Both the position numbers and the translations under genes were made by a program. Below, in pieces: positions 1-7,983 of a stretch of DNA of 64,000 nucleotides. Numbering within the stretch: position 1 is the first letter of the stretch; the number at the start of each line of letters is the position of its first letter. The DNA lies in assembly GCA_024229515.1 (NCBI GenBank), contig JAAESI010000093.1, positions 1-64,000 on the forward strand, in the 5' to 3' direction. The notes below the pieces were generated by a model that was not told where the DNA came from, did not search any database, and saw only the letters and a list, made by a program, of their open reading frames with translations. Source of the DNA: Pseudomonadota bacterium (GTDB taxonomy: Bacteria > Myxococcota_A > UBA796 > UBA9615).

Positions 1-49
1 ACTTCGTCTTGTACTTCGGAGTCACCTTGCTCTTCGTGCGCGCGGCCAT
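1..49 (-). CDS. N-terminus of an unidentified basic protein, runs off the left edge
   Basis: Only the first 16 codons are visible, reading leftward from an ATG at 49. They encode a strongly basic start (MAARTKSKVTPKYKTK). A GGAG stretch lies about 12 nt before the ATG. It would be the next gene after fliE on the same strand, separated by about 190 nt. Nothing about its function can be said from this fragment. Confidence 0.3.
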   Translation of the reverse strand, partial: MAARTKSKVTPKYKTK

Positions 50-106
50 CTGCGTCGTCTCCGGAGGCTGAGCCTCAAACGAGCACCGTGGGCCGAGCAG
101 GCCCAT

Positions 107-138
107 CAGGTCAAGACGCCGAGCCATGCACCAACGCC
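107..138 (-). repeat. Copy A of a 32-nt dispersed repeat
   Basis: Read on the minus strand this begins GGCGTTGGTGCAT, continues GGCTCGGC and ends TCTTGACCTG. It matches 56536-56567 (plus strand) at 31 of 32 positions, 56 kb away. It lies in the non-coding gap downstream of fliE and is followed on the plus strand by a perfect 12-bp palindrome at 144-155 (ACAGAGCTCTGT). A degenerate second 13-mer appears to precede it on the minus strand. Confidence 0.7.
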
Positions 139-238
139 ATGTAACAGAGCTCTGTGCAGGCTCCCTGGCTCAGAGCGCCTCGAGCAGGTGGGGCTCGGCC
201 CGACCCCCCCCCTGGGCGGCACTCAACTGCGCTTGGGG

Positions 239-598
239 TCAGACCTGGATGCGCATCATCTCTTCGTAGGCCTGAAGCGCTCGGTTCCGCACGTTCACCG
301 CGTACTTGAGCGCGATGTCGCCCTTGTTCAGCTCGACCATCGTGTTGTGGATGTTCGTGTCGCGTCCGGTGGCCATGTCGATGACCATCTTGCCGGCGCT
401 GTCGTGCAGGTTGTGGATCGGCTGCAGGGCGGAGTCCACCTTGGAGCCCACCGCCGAGGAGCTTTGGCTCCCCTGGGTCTTGGGCATCGCGAAGTCGCGC
501 GTCGCCGCCTTGGCCTTGTCGGCCTTCTTCTGCGCCAGGGCCTCCTGGACCAGCTGGTAGGTACGGTTCGCGTTGAAGCCGCCGTTGATCCTGCTCAT
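239..598 (-). CDS. fliE: Flagellar hook-basal body complex protein FliE
   Basis: A 119-residue protein, the usual length for FliE, which sits at the MS-ring/rod junction of the flagellar basal body and is needed for type III export of rod proteins. The C-terminal third carries the family hallmark: an MVELNKGDIALKYAV helix followed by VRNRALQAYEEMMRIQV, matching the VRNK..EAY.EIM.M.V terminus of FliE. The N-terminal part is polar and Ser/Lys rich. The start at 598 is chosen over an in-frame ATG at 700 because a GGGAGA Shine-Dalgarno lies 8-13 nt upstream and the extension looks unlike FliE. A sigma-54-like site lies at 639-655. No other flagellar gene is visible, so the rest of the cluster is presumably to the left. 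Confidence 0.88.
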   Translation of the reverse strand: MSRINGGFNANRTYQLVQEALAQKKADKAKAATRDFAMPKTQGSQSSSAVGSKVDSALQPIHNLHDSAGKMVIDMATGRDTNIHNTMVELNKGDIALKYAVNVRNRALQAYEEMMRIQV

Positions 599-638
599 GA
601 CCGTCTCCCACCGGCGGGAGGCCGGCAGGAACAAGCAC

Positions 639-655
639 TTCAAATCCCGTGCCAG
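639..655 (-). promoter_or_regulatory. Sigma-54-like promoter upstream of fliE
   Basis: The minus strand reads CTGGCACGGGATTTGAA, matching the RpoN consensus YTGGCACG-N4-TTGCW except that the -12 GC is GA. It lies about 45 nt before the fliE start. RpoN control of basal-body genes is common in flagellated proteobacteria. The -12 mismatch lowers confidence. Confidence 0.4.
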
Positions 656-705
656 CCGCAGAAACGCTGGACGCAATCCCGTGGCGGTCCGGGTCGTCAC
701 CGACC

Positions 706-734
706 TGACACCCTGACCGGGGCCGCCGGTGTCA
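706..734 (-). terminator. Inverted repeat just downstream of the esterase gene
   Basis: Perfect 7-bp arms TGACACC and GGTGTCA are separated by 15 nt. The repeat starts 12 nt after the stop codon of the minus-strand gene at 746-1617 and upstream of fliE. There is no T-run, so it could be a Rho-dependent or imperfect terminator, or an operator for fliE. Confidence 0.3.
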
Positions 735-745
735 GAGCGCTGACG

Positions 746-1617
746 TCAGTCCTCGAGCGACTGCTCGGGCACCTCGCACCAGTCCGGGAAGCTGCTCGGC
801 ATGCCGTCCCGGTACGGCTCCGGGTCGACCCCCATCGGGTGATCGGCGAGGAACTCCCACACCATCGCGGCGGCCCCCGTGGGCACGTCGTGGCCCCCGC
901 TGTGCACGCAGTGGGCGACGAAGTGACCGTCCTCGCGGAGCAGCTCCGAGAAGGTCAGGTTGGCGTCGTCGAAGCTGAAGCCGTTGTACAGGTCGGTCGG
1001 TCCGCCCCAGGTCAGCAAGACCGGGATGGGCCGCTCGGGGTGACGTACGCCGCCTCGGAGGTGCCGCCCGACATCGGCGCCGTGGCCGCGAGCCACTCCG
1101 TGCCGTACGCCGTCATGTAGGTGCTCATCAGCCCGCCCGCGCTCATACCCGTGCTGTAGACCCGGTCCAGATCGACTTCGAACTGCTGGTCCAGGCAGGC
1201 GAGCAGATCCTCGAACATCGCGTAGTCCTCGTTCGTCTCCGGCGGAGACTGGAGGTTCCACTCGACCTGCAGGTGGCGGGACTCCGGGGCGATCACGATG
1301 ACGTCCTCGTCGTCCACGAGGTCGTCGAACGCGACCCACTCGACGATCTCGTCGGGGTAGCCGCCCAGCCAGTGCCACACGAACAGCACCGGCTTGCCGT
1401 CGGGCTCGTCCGGCAGGTCGAGGCGGAACTGCCGCTCGAAGCCGCCCGTTTCGAAGCCCATGTTCCAATCCTCCTCCAGCGTCGGGCAGTCGCCGCCGGA
1501 GTACTCCGGCCCCGGGCGTCGCGGCTCCGGCGTGGGCTCGTCCTGCGCGGGCTCCTCGATCGGGGGGCAGGCGACGAGCACGGAGGCGAGGGCGAACAAG
1601 ATCGGGAAGCGGGGCAT
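746..1617 (-). pseudogene. Frameshifted LpqC/PHB-depolymerase-like esterase lipoprotein
   Basis: Begins with a lipoprotein signal (MPRFPILFALASVLVAC) at 1617 and encodes an alpha/beta hydrolase of the extracellular esterase/PHB-depolymerase type. Visible are VLFVWHWLGG (oxyanion region), STGMSAGGLMS (GxSxG nucleophile elbow) and, in the next frame, LLTWGGPTDLYNG followed by HCVHSGGHDVP, which supplies the catalytic His region. The reading frame breaks near 1037-1040, in a run of four C on the coding strand. One added C restores one frame and gives a smooth YVTPERPIPVLL join and a product of 290 residues. The gene is therefore either a recent pseudogene or a homopolymer consensus error. It is divergent from the gene at 1662. 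Confidence 0.75.
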
Positions 1618-1661
1618 CGGCGCAGCCTGCCACCGTTGCACCCCTCCGGTACCCTTCCGAT

Positions 1662-2624
1662 GTGCGTCTTCCGCTTTCCGTCCTCGTCCTCGCCGTCCTC
1701 GCCGTCCTCGCCGTCCTCGCGGGCGCGTGCGCGTCCGCCGGACGAGATGACGACGATGACGACAGCGCCGTGGACGACGACGACGACGACGACGCGACCG
1801 CCAACGACGACGACAGTGCCGGGGCCGACGACGACGACGACGCAACCCCCGCCCGCCTCTGCAACGGCTACGCGGAGCTGTGCGACCGGCCCTTCGACGC
1901 GGTCGTGCTCCCCGCCACCCACAACTCCATGTCCAACGCCGACGAAGGCTGGATCGCCCCCAACCAGCAGTTCGGCCTGACCCGCCAGCTGGACGACGGC
2001 GTGCGCGGGATGATGCTGGACACTCACGACTACCTCGGCGTGCCGTACCTCTGCCACGTCAACTGCCTGCTCGGGAGCCTCCCCCTGGTCGAGGGACTGG
2101 GCGAGATCGTGGCCTTCCTCGAGGCCAACCCCAACGAGGTCCTGGCCATCATCTTCCAGGACGGCATCAGCCCCGAGACGACCGAGACGGCCTTCGTCGA
2201 CGCCGGGCTCATCGACTTCGTCTACACCCACGACGGTGGCCCCTGGCCGACCCTGGGGACGATGATCGATGCCGGCGAACGGCTCGTCGTCGGCGCCGAG
2301 GCGTCTGCTCCCCCGCCGGCCTGGTACCACCACGCCTGGGACCTCTGGTTCGACACCCCCTACAGCTTCGACTCAGTCGACGCCTTCTCCTGCGAGCTGA
2401 ACCGCGGGGCGGCGGACAACCCGCTGTTCCTCGTCAACCACTGGGTCAGCAACCCGCTGTCAACCGAGGGCAACGCCGAGGAGGCCAACGCCTACGACGT
2501 GCTCCTGGGGCGCGCCGAGACCTGCGCCGCCGAGCAGGACCACCTCCCCAATCTGCTCGCGGTCGACCACTACGCCGTCGGGGATCTGTTCGCCGTCGCC
2601 GCGGTCCTCAACGGGGTCGACTGA
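1662..2624 (+). CDS. PI-PLC-like phosphodiesterase lipoprotein with poly-Asp tether
   Basis: 320 residues with a GTG start. A hydrophobic signal peptide runs to a Cys near residue 23 (LAVLAGAC; the lipobox is slightly degenerate). An extremely acidic linker of about 35 residues made of DDDD(S/A/T) blocks follows. The rest resembles the TIM-barrel PLC-like phosphodiesterase superfamily: PATHNSMSNA contains the first catalytic His, and DDGVRGMMLDTHDY is the usual second block. Later blocks include AIIFQDG and LFLVNHW. The likely role is extracytoplasmic phosphodiester hydrolysis on the cell surface; the substrate is unknown. It is separated by 44 nt from the divergent esterase gene and followed 3 nt later by a cyclase fragment. 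Confidence 0.72.
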   Translation: MRLPLSVLVLAVLAVLAVLAGACASAGRDDDDDDSAVDDDDDDDATANDDDSAGADDDDDATPARLCNGYAELCDRPFDAVVLPATHNSMSNADEGWIAPNQQFGLTRQLDDGVRGMMLDTHDYLGVPYLCHVNCLLGSLPLVEGLGEIVAFLEANPNEVLAIIFQDGISPETTETAFVDAGLIDFVYTHDGGPWPTLGTMIDAGERLVVGAEASAPPPAWYHHAWDLWFDTPYSFDSVDAFSCELNRGAADNPLFLVNHWVSNPLSTEGNAEEANAYDVLLGRAETCAAEQDHLPNLLAVDHYAVGDLFAVAAVLNGVD

Positions 2625-2627
2625 GCG

Positions 2628-3386
2628 GTGACCGAGGCCCCCACCGGTACCGTCTCGCTGGTCTTCAGCGACATCCAGGGCTCCACCGCGCTGTGGGAGC
2701 GGCTGGGGGATCGGTTCGGCGACGCCCTCGCGCTGCACGACGCCCTCATGCGGGCTGCCATCGACGACCACCGCGGCTACGAGGTCAAGACCGAGGGCGA
2801 CGCCTTCATGGTCGCCTTCGCCTCGAGCGCCGACGCCGTCGCCTTCTGCATGACCGCCCAGCAGCGCCTGATCGATGCCGACTGGTCGGACCTGCTGCTG
2901 GCCCAGCCCGAGTGCGCGATCGAGCCCGGCCGCCGAGGGGTGCGCGTGCGCATGGGCGTGCACACCGGCGAGCCCCACGCCCGTCCCGACCCCGTCACCG
3001 GCCGAATGGACTACTTCGGTCCCATGGTGAACCGCGCGGCCCGCGTCAGCGGCGCCGGCCACGGAGGCCAGGTGCTCGTCTCCAACGCCGCCTGGGCTAC
3101 CGCCGTGGGGACGCTGTCCGAGGCCATGGACGTGATCGACCTGGGCGAGCACCGACTCCGCGGCCTCGGGCGCGCCGAGCAGCTCCGGCAGGTCCTCCCC
3201 GTCCGTCGCTTCGACCGGATCAAGACCGACGCCCGCGCCGCCGGCAACCTCCCCGCGCGGGCGACCAGCTTCGTCGGACGGGAGGCCGAGGTCGCCTCCA
3301 TCGCCGCGGCGATGGAGGCCGCTGATCGGGCTCTTCGACCACACCGATGTGACGGCGGACTCAGCAGACATCGACCACTCAGGTGA
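2628..3386 (+). pseudogene. Truncated class III adenylate/guanylate cyclase with start of an ATPase domain
   Basis: GTG start 3 nt after the preceding gene. Residues 5-190 form a class III nucleotidyl cyclase catalytic domain: VSLVFSDIQGST holds the first metal Asp, EVKTEGDAFMVAF the second, and YFGPMVNRAARV the adenine/ribose-binding segment. After residue 205 the sequence ARATSFVGREAEVASIAAAMEAAD is the opening of an AAA/NB-ARC-type ATPase that usually continues for 600-900 residues with TPRs. The match ends abruptly near 3312-3322, just before the P-loop, and the frame then runs into unrelated sequence and stops at 3386. The cyclase fold looks complete; the downstream sensor/ATPase is missing. 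Confidence 0.7.
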
Positions 3387-3669
3387 GACCGAGGAGACCT
3401 GCACGGTGCCCCAGGCGCCGGACACGTTCTGCCCGACGCTCACGGTGGACACCTACCCGGAGGCGTCGCTGTTCCTGGTCGTGTACGGGCTCAACTCCGT
3501 GCTGTGCAGCTCGGAGCGGGTGGACTACCGCCTGACCGCAACGGCCGGCGGCAAGCCGCACGGGCTCACGTCGCAGCGCAACGACTTCGAAGTCGAGGTT
3601 GAGGGCGGTGGCGATGACGACGACAGCGCCGCTGGCGACGACGACGACAGCGCCGCGGACGCTCGCTAG
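3322..3669 (+). pseudogene. C-terminal fragment of a secreted Asp-rich protein
   Basis: Begins without a natural start at the junction that truncates the cyclase and reads to a TAG at 3669. It encodes about 115 residues: a domain with two Cys pairs (SGETEETCTV, DTFCPTL, VLCSSERVDYRLTATA) that resembles the beta-sandwich ends of secreted pre-peptidase-like domains, then a poly-Asp tail (DDDDSA repeats). A GTG at 3349 could be used but leaves no export signal. It overlaps the convergent small gene by 4 nt. Confidence 0.45.
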
Positions 3670-3917
3670 GTCGGAACGCCGAGCTGCACGTAGATCGCTT
3701 CCCGCTGGGCGGTAAACGACTCGGTGTCGATGTTGCCGGCTTCGTGGTCGCGATTGAGCTGCTGGAACTGAGCCATCAACTCTTCGGTCGTGAAGGTCTC
3801 TTCTTCGATCTGCGCTTCGCCCTTGGCGCGCCGCTCGTCGCGCCGGGCCGCTCGGGCCTCCTTGCGCTCGCGCTTGGCCCGCTCTCGCTGCCGCTTCTCG
3901 TACGTCATTCGTCCCAT
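3666..3917 (-). CDS. Small highly charged conserved-type protein
   Basis: 83 residues. The N-terminal half is a basic helix (MGRMTYEKRQRERAKRERK) and the C-terminal half is acidic and helical with an SHOCT-like ending (AGNIDTESFTAQREAIYVQLG). Proteins with this MTYEKRQRE start recur in proteobacterial genomes without known function. A perfect AGGAGGT Shine-Dalgarno lies 4 nt before the ATG at 3917, which fixes the start. It looks cytoplasmic, with no signal or TM segment. Confidence 0.7.
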   Translation of the reverse strand: MGRMTYEKRQRERAKRERKEARAARRDERRAKGEAQIEEETFTTEELMAQFQQLNRDHEAGNIDTESFTAQREAIYVQLGVPT

Positions 3918-3983
3918 GGGGACCTCCTGGTCTGCTGTGGGCGGAAGGCAGGGTACAGAATCTGACGCGCGCTGCAGGCTTTT

Positions 3984-6900
3984 CTACGGGATGGTCACCG
4001 TAACTTCGTCGCTTCGGGCGATCCCGCCCTCATCCAGCGCCTGCACAACCAACGTGATCGACCCCGTCGGGAAGGTCCCCGACAGGCTCCACGTCGTCGT
4101 CTGAACGTCGGGATCGGTGTTCCCCGTGGGCGTCAGCGACGCGGCTCCGAGGAACGTGCCGGTGTCGATCGCGTCCTGCCAGACATCGACGCTTACGGTG
4201 TCCGGGGCGGAGTCCGTGATCGTCCCGCCGATCTCCGACGTGGTCGTCGTGACGATGGACACCGACGGCGCGGTGTTGACCGCGTGCCCGACGTAGCTGG
4301 CCTTGTTGCCGACGTTGTCGCGGCCGTAGACCGGATCCCAGTTGCCGAACGGGCAGGGCGCGGACGGGTTGCTCTCGGTCACCTCGGTCGTCGCGCCGTA
4401 GTACCAGTGGTACTCGTCCGGGCCGGAGTCCCAACGCACGCCGCGGGCGGACGTGGCGAAGCCGTCGAAGCGCTTGCAGTCGCTCGCGGGCACGTACACC
4501 GGGTTCACCGGGCTGCGCGTCCAGTCCGTCTCATCGCCGTACGCGAAGCCGATGTTGTCGTCGAGGTTGCCCGTGTACCAGAAGAGCAACTCGGGGGCGC
4601 CGGGGCCGGGAGGGGCCTCGAGCCAGCTGATCTGCGTGGTCTTGTTGCCCTCCCAGGCGTCCACCGGCTCCAGGATGACGTCGGGGCCGGGGGTGACGTC
4701 GTCCGCCGTGCGCGCCCACGTCATGCCGTAGTCGGTCGAGACGGCGTGGAAGACCCGAAGCGTCGTCGAGGTCGTCGAGCGGGCGTTGTACCAAAGGTGC
4801 AGGTCGTTGCTGACGGGTTCCCAGCGGATCGACGGGTGCAGGGTGCGGTTGCCGTCCAGGAACGTCGGATCGGTCGACGGCGGCAGCACCGGGTCGGCGA
4901 TCGGGGTGGTGCCGTCAAGCGGGTTGAGCCGCTCCCAGGGCCCCTCCGGCGCCGTCGCCGAGGCGAGGCCGACCTGCCGCAGGTTCGTCGGGTCCTTGGC
5001 GTGGTAGGCCATCACGTACGGACGCGCGAGCCCTTCGCCGTCGGGGATGCGGACCACCGACGGGTTGCTCATGTTCTGCTCGTCCCACGCGTCTTCGATG
5101 CCCTCCAAGATGGGACCGACCGGGGATGTCCAGGTCTCGCCGTCGGCGGACGTGGCGTAGCCGAACGCCTGGTCCGTCTGCCGCTCGTTGCCGCGGAAGT
5201 AGATGTACTGCAGGCCCGAGTCGGGATCGACGAACAGGTGGGGCAGGCTCAGGCGGGCGAAGTTCCACTCGTAGAAGTAGCCCGGGTAGACCGCCGGCAG
5301 GCACTGCGAGACGGCGCCCGAGGTGTACGACTCGTCGGGGAAGACGTGGGGGTCGCGGTCGTCGCAGTCGGTGCCGGACGAGCCGCAGCCGTCCGTCGCG
5401 TAGCCGTCGCCGTCGCCGTCGAACTTGAAGTCGCTGTCGGCGAGGTCGATGTCCCCGTCGCAGTCGTTGTCGACGCCGTCGCAGACCTCGGGGTGGTCCG
5501 GGTGCACGTAGGGGTCCAGATCGTCGCAGTCGAGACCGCCGACGGCGCCCGCGTCGTGCAGGTCGTTGTCCTGATCGGTGAGGTCCGCGCCGCTGCAGTC
5601 CTCGTCGATGCCGTTGTACGGAACGTCGGTCGCCTTCGGGGAGAAGGCCGCGTCGGTGTCGTCGCAATCGCCCTCGCAGGGGCTGATGTCGTCACCGTCG
5701 AGGTCGAGGCTGTACAGGGTGGGGTCGTTGTCGTTGCAGTCGTTGCCGCCGCACGCGGGGCCGGCGTCGCCGTCACCGTCGAAGTCCGCGCCCTCGACGT
5801 CGGGATCAGCGCCGTCGACCAGGGCGTCGCAGTCGTTGTCGACGCCGTCGCACAGCTCGAGTGCGCCGGGGAAGACCGTGTCGTTGGTGTCGTCGCAGTC
5901 ACCGGCGACCGTGGAGAAGCCGTCGCCGTCGCCGTCGCCGTCGGTGCAGTCGGGGACGTTGTCGTTGTCGATGTCGTCGAACTGGTCGACCAGATCGCCG
6001 TCGCAGTTGCTGTCGACCGTGTCGCAGAACTCCTCGGCGCCGGGGAACGTGGTCGCCACCGTGTCGTCGCAGTCGGTGTCGAAGTTGGACTCACCGACGT
6101 CGTCGCCGCAGAGGCCGTCCTCCTCCAGGGTGGGGGAGTCGGGGATGCCGACGCCGTCGCCGTCGCCGTCGGTGAAGCAGGTGACCGTGTCGGCGCCGGA
6201 GCAGTCGTCGTCGCGGAAGTTGTCCGGGATCTCGACGTTGCCGTTGTAGGCGAGGGGGTCGTTGTCGTCGCAGTCGGTGACGTCGGGGTCGCCGTCGTTG
6301 TCGTCGTCCGGATCCGTGCAGTCGGGGTCGTCGTCGCCGTCGAAGTCGTCGAACTCGTCCGCGAGGCTGAGGTCGCAGTCGCTGTCGAGGGCGTCGCACA
6401 GCTCCGGCGCGTTTGGGAAGAAGCTGTCGTCCAGCGGCTCGCAGTCGACGTCGTCGGGGAAACCGTCGTCGTCGTCGTCGTCGTCGATGCAGTCGGGGGT
6501 CAGATCGCCGTCGGTGTTGGTCTCGCCGTCCACGATGCTGCCGTCGCAGTTGCTGTCGATGAGGTCGCAGACCTCGGGTGCGCCCGGGTAGATGGTGTCG
6601 TCCAGGGGATCGCAGTCGGTGACGTCGGGCTCGCCGTCGTTGTCGGTGTCGACGTCGGTGCAGTCGGGGTCGCCGTCGCCGTCGGTGTCGTCGAACTCGT
6701 CGACCAGGCTGTCGTCGCAGTCGGAGTCGACCGCGTCGCAGGCCTCGAGGGCGCCGGGGTAGGTGGAGGCTTCGTTGTCGTCGCAGTCGAGCTCGGTGTA
6801 GCCGCCTTCTTCGCAGTCGGAGGTGCCGTCGCCGTCGGTGTCGGTCACGCCGTCGAAGTACTCGTCACCGTCGACGTTGAAGTCCTCGTCGGTCTCTTCG

Positions 6901-7787
6901 TCGCAGTCGTTGTCGATCAGGTCGCAGGCCTCGGCCGCACCGGGGTTGATCGTGGCGTCGTTGTCGCCGCAGTCGTTCCCGCCGAGGAACCCGCCGATGT
7001 TGGGGTCCTCGTCCGGGCCGTTGTGGTCGAAGAAGGGCTCGCAGCGGAGGTAGCCGTCGCCGTCGCTGTCCAGCTCGTCGGTGTTGACGGCGAGGTCGCA
7101 GTTGGAGTCGAAGCCGTCGCAGACCTCGACCTGGGCGGGGTTGATCGACGCCACGGTGTCGTCGCAGTCGTCCTCGCAGGGGGTGAACTGGTCGCCGTCC
7201 TCGTCCGTCTCTTCGTCGGTGATGGTGCCGTCGCAGTCGTCGTCGAGGTCGTTGCACTCCTCGGGCGCGCCCGGGTAGATGGCGTCGTCGCCGTCGTCGC
7301 AGTCCAGCTCGGCGGCGTCGATGTTGGCGGCGCAGTCGGTGTTGGCGCCGTCCACGAAGCCGTCGGCGTCGTCATCGAAGCCTTCGTCGGTCTCCGAATC
7401 GCAGTCGTCGTCGATCTCGTTGCAGACCTCTTCGGCGTCGGGGTTGATGTCCGCGTTGGTGTCGTCGCAGTCCAGGTCGCCGTCGGCGTCGACCTGGGTG
7501 TCGGTCAGGGCGTAGCAGGAGGTGACCGCGTCGCCCGCGCCGAAGCCGTCGCCGTCGACGTCTTCGCGGCCGGAGAACTGCGGCAGGCCGTTGTCGACCT
7601 CGCCGTCGCAGTCGTTGTCGATGTCGTCGCAGATCTCTTCGGCGTTCGGGTTGATCGCCGCATCGTCGTCGTTGCAGTCGAAGAAAGCGGGATCTTCATC
7701 GTCCGGTGAGAACGTGTCCCCGTCTTCATCGACGGAAGGGCACGCAGTCAAGAACAACAGAAACAGCAGAGAAGTGAGATTTCGCAT
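3984..7787 (-). CDS. Giant MopE-repeat lipoprotein with C-terminal glycosidase-like propeller
   Basis: 1267 residues. It has a lipoprotein signal (MRNLTSLLFLLFLTAC), then about 13 copies of the MopE/metal-binding motif (form CD..D.DCDG..DE with DCDD...NP.A.E spacers) to roughly residue 840. A C-terminal domain of about 400 residues reads like a five-bladed glycosidase-type propeller (LSLPHLFVDPDSGLQYIYF, GYATSADGETWTSPVGP, MSNPSVVRIPDG, LHPSIRWEPVSNDLHLWYNA), followed by a small Ig-like end (SGTFPTGSITLVVQALDEGG). The Asp-rich loops should bind calcium or another metal. The start at 7787 places the signal peptide at the N-terminus. The likely role is a surface protein that binds or cleaves glycans. 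The gene is transcribed away from the 7984 gene. Confidence 0.82.
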   Translation of the reverse strand: MRNLTSLLFLLFLTACPSVDEDGDTFSPDDEDPAFFDCNDDDAAINPNAEEICDDIDNDCDGEVDNGLPQFSGREDVDGDGFGAGDAVTSCYALTDTQVDADGDLDCDDTNADINPDAEEVCNEIDDDCDSETDEGFDDDADGFVDGANTDCAANIDAAELDCDDGDDAIYPGAPEECNDLDDDCDGTITDEETDEDGDQFTPCEDDCDDTVASINPAQVEVCDGFDSNCDLAVNTDELDSDGDGYLRCEPFFDHNGPDEDPNIGGFLGGNDCGDNDATINPGAAEACDLIDNDCDEETDEDFNVDGDEYFDGVTDTDGDGTSDCEEGGYTELDCDDNEASTYPGALEACDAVDSDCDDSLVDEFDDTDGDGDPDCTDVDTDNDGEPDVTDCDPLDDTIYPGAPEVCDLIDSNCDGSIVDGETNTDGDLTPDCIDDDDDDDGFPDDVDCEPLDDSFFPNAPELCDALDSDCDLSLADEFDDFDGDDDPDCTDPDDDNDGDPDVTDCDDNDPLAYNGNVEIPDNFRDDDCSGADTVTCFTDGDGDGVGIPDSPTLEEDGLCGDDVGESNFDTDCDDTVATTFPGAEEFCDTVDSNCDGDLVDQFDDIDNDNVPDCTDGDGDGDGFSTVAGDCDDTNDTVFPGALELCDGVDNDCDALVDGADPDVEGADFDGDGDAGPACGGNDCNDNDPTLYSLDLDGDDISPCEGDCDDTDAAFSPKATDVPYNGIDEDCSGADLTDQDNDLHDAGAVGGLDCDDLDPYVHPDHPEVCDGVDNDCDGDIDLADSDFKFDGDGDGYATDGCGSSGTDCDDRDPHVFPDESYTSGAVSQCLPAVYPGYFYEWNFARLSLPHLFVDPDSGLQYIYFRGNERQTDQAFGYATSADGETWTSPVGPILEGIEDAWDEQNMSNPSVVRIPDGEGLARPYVMAYHAKDPTNLRQVGLASATAPEGPWERLNPLDGTTPIADPVLPPSTDPTFLDGNRTLHPSIRWEPVSNDLHLWYNARSTTSTTLRVFHAVSTDYGMTWARTADDVTPGPDVILEPVDAWEGNKTTQISWLEAPPGPGAPELLFWYTGNLDDNIGFAYGDETDWTRSPVNPVYVPASDCKRFDGFATSARGVRWDSGPDEYHWYYGATTEVTESNPSAPCPFGNWDPVYGRDNVGNKASYVGHAVNTAPSVSIVTTTTSEIGGTITDSAPDTVSVDVWQDAIDTGTFLGAASLTPTGNTDPDVQTTTWSLSGTFPTGSITLVVQALDEGGIARSDEVTVTIP

Positions 7788-7969
7788 AACGAGCGCACCC
7801 GGCGATTGGGTCTTGCATACCGCAGGCATTCCACGCACTCCCCGGACCGGGCCGGTGGCTGCCGAAGCGGCTTCCTCGGTGGATTGGCTGTCCCCAGCGG
7901 GGCGTGAGAGGAGTGAGAGATTCCGCATCTTGCGCGAGCGTAACCCAATGGAGCGGCCCGAGAGCGGAG

Positions 7970-7975
7970 TAGGAT
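7970..7975 (+). promoter_or_regulatory. -10-like element before the FG-GAP gene at 7984
   Basis: TAGGAT lies 8 nt before the ATG at 7984. The spacing is compatible with a transcript starting at or within a base or two of the start codon. Confidence 0.35.
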
Positions 7976-7983
7976 CGAGCCCG

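Noticed and set aside
230..245. GGGGTCAGACCTGG near the fliE stop looks like the GGGTCAGACCC palindrome
   Set aside because: Only part of the core matches, there is no second arm, and it is explained by the coding end of fliE.
4284..7709. Long open frame on the plus strand opposite the MopE gene
   Set aside because: It is a Val/Ala-rich shadow caused by the GAC/GTC repeat codons of the real minus-strand gene; no start signals and no family features.
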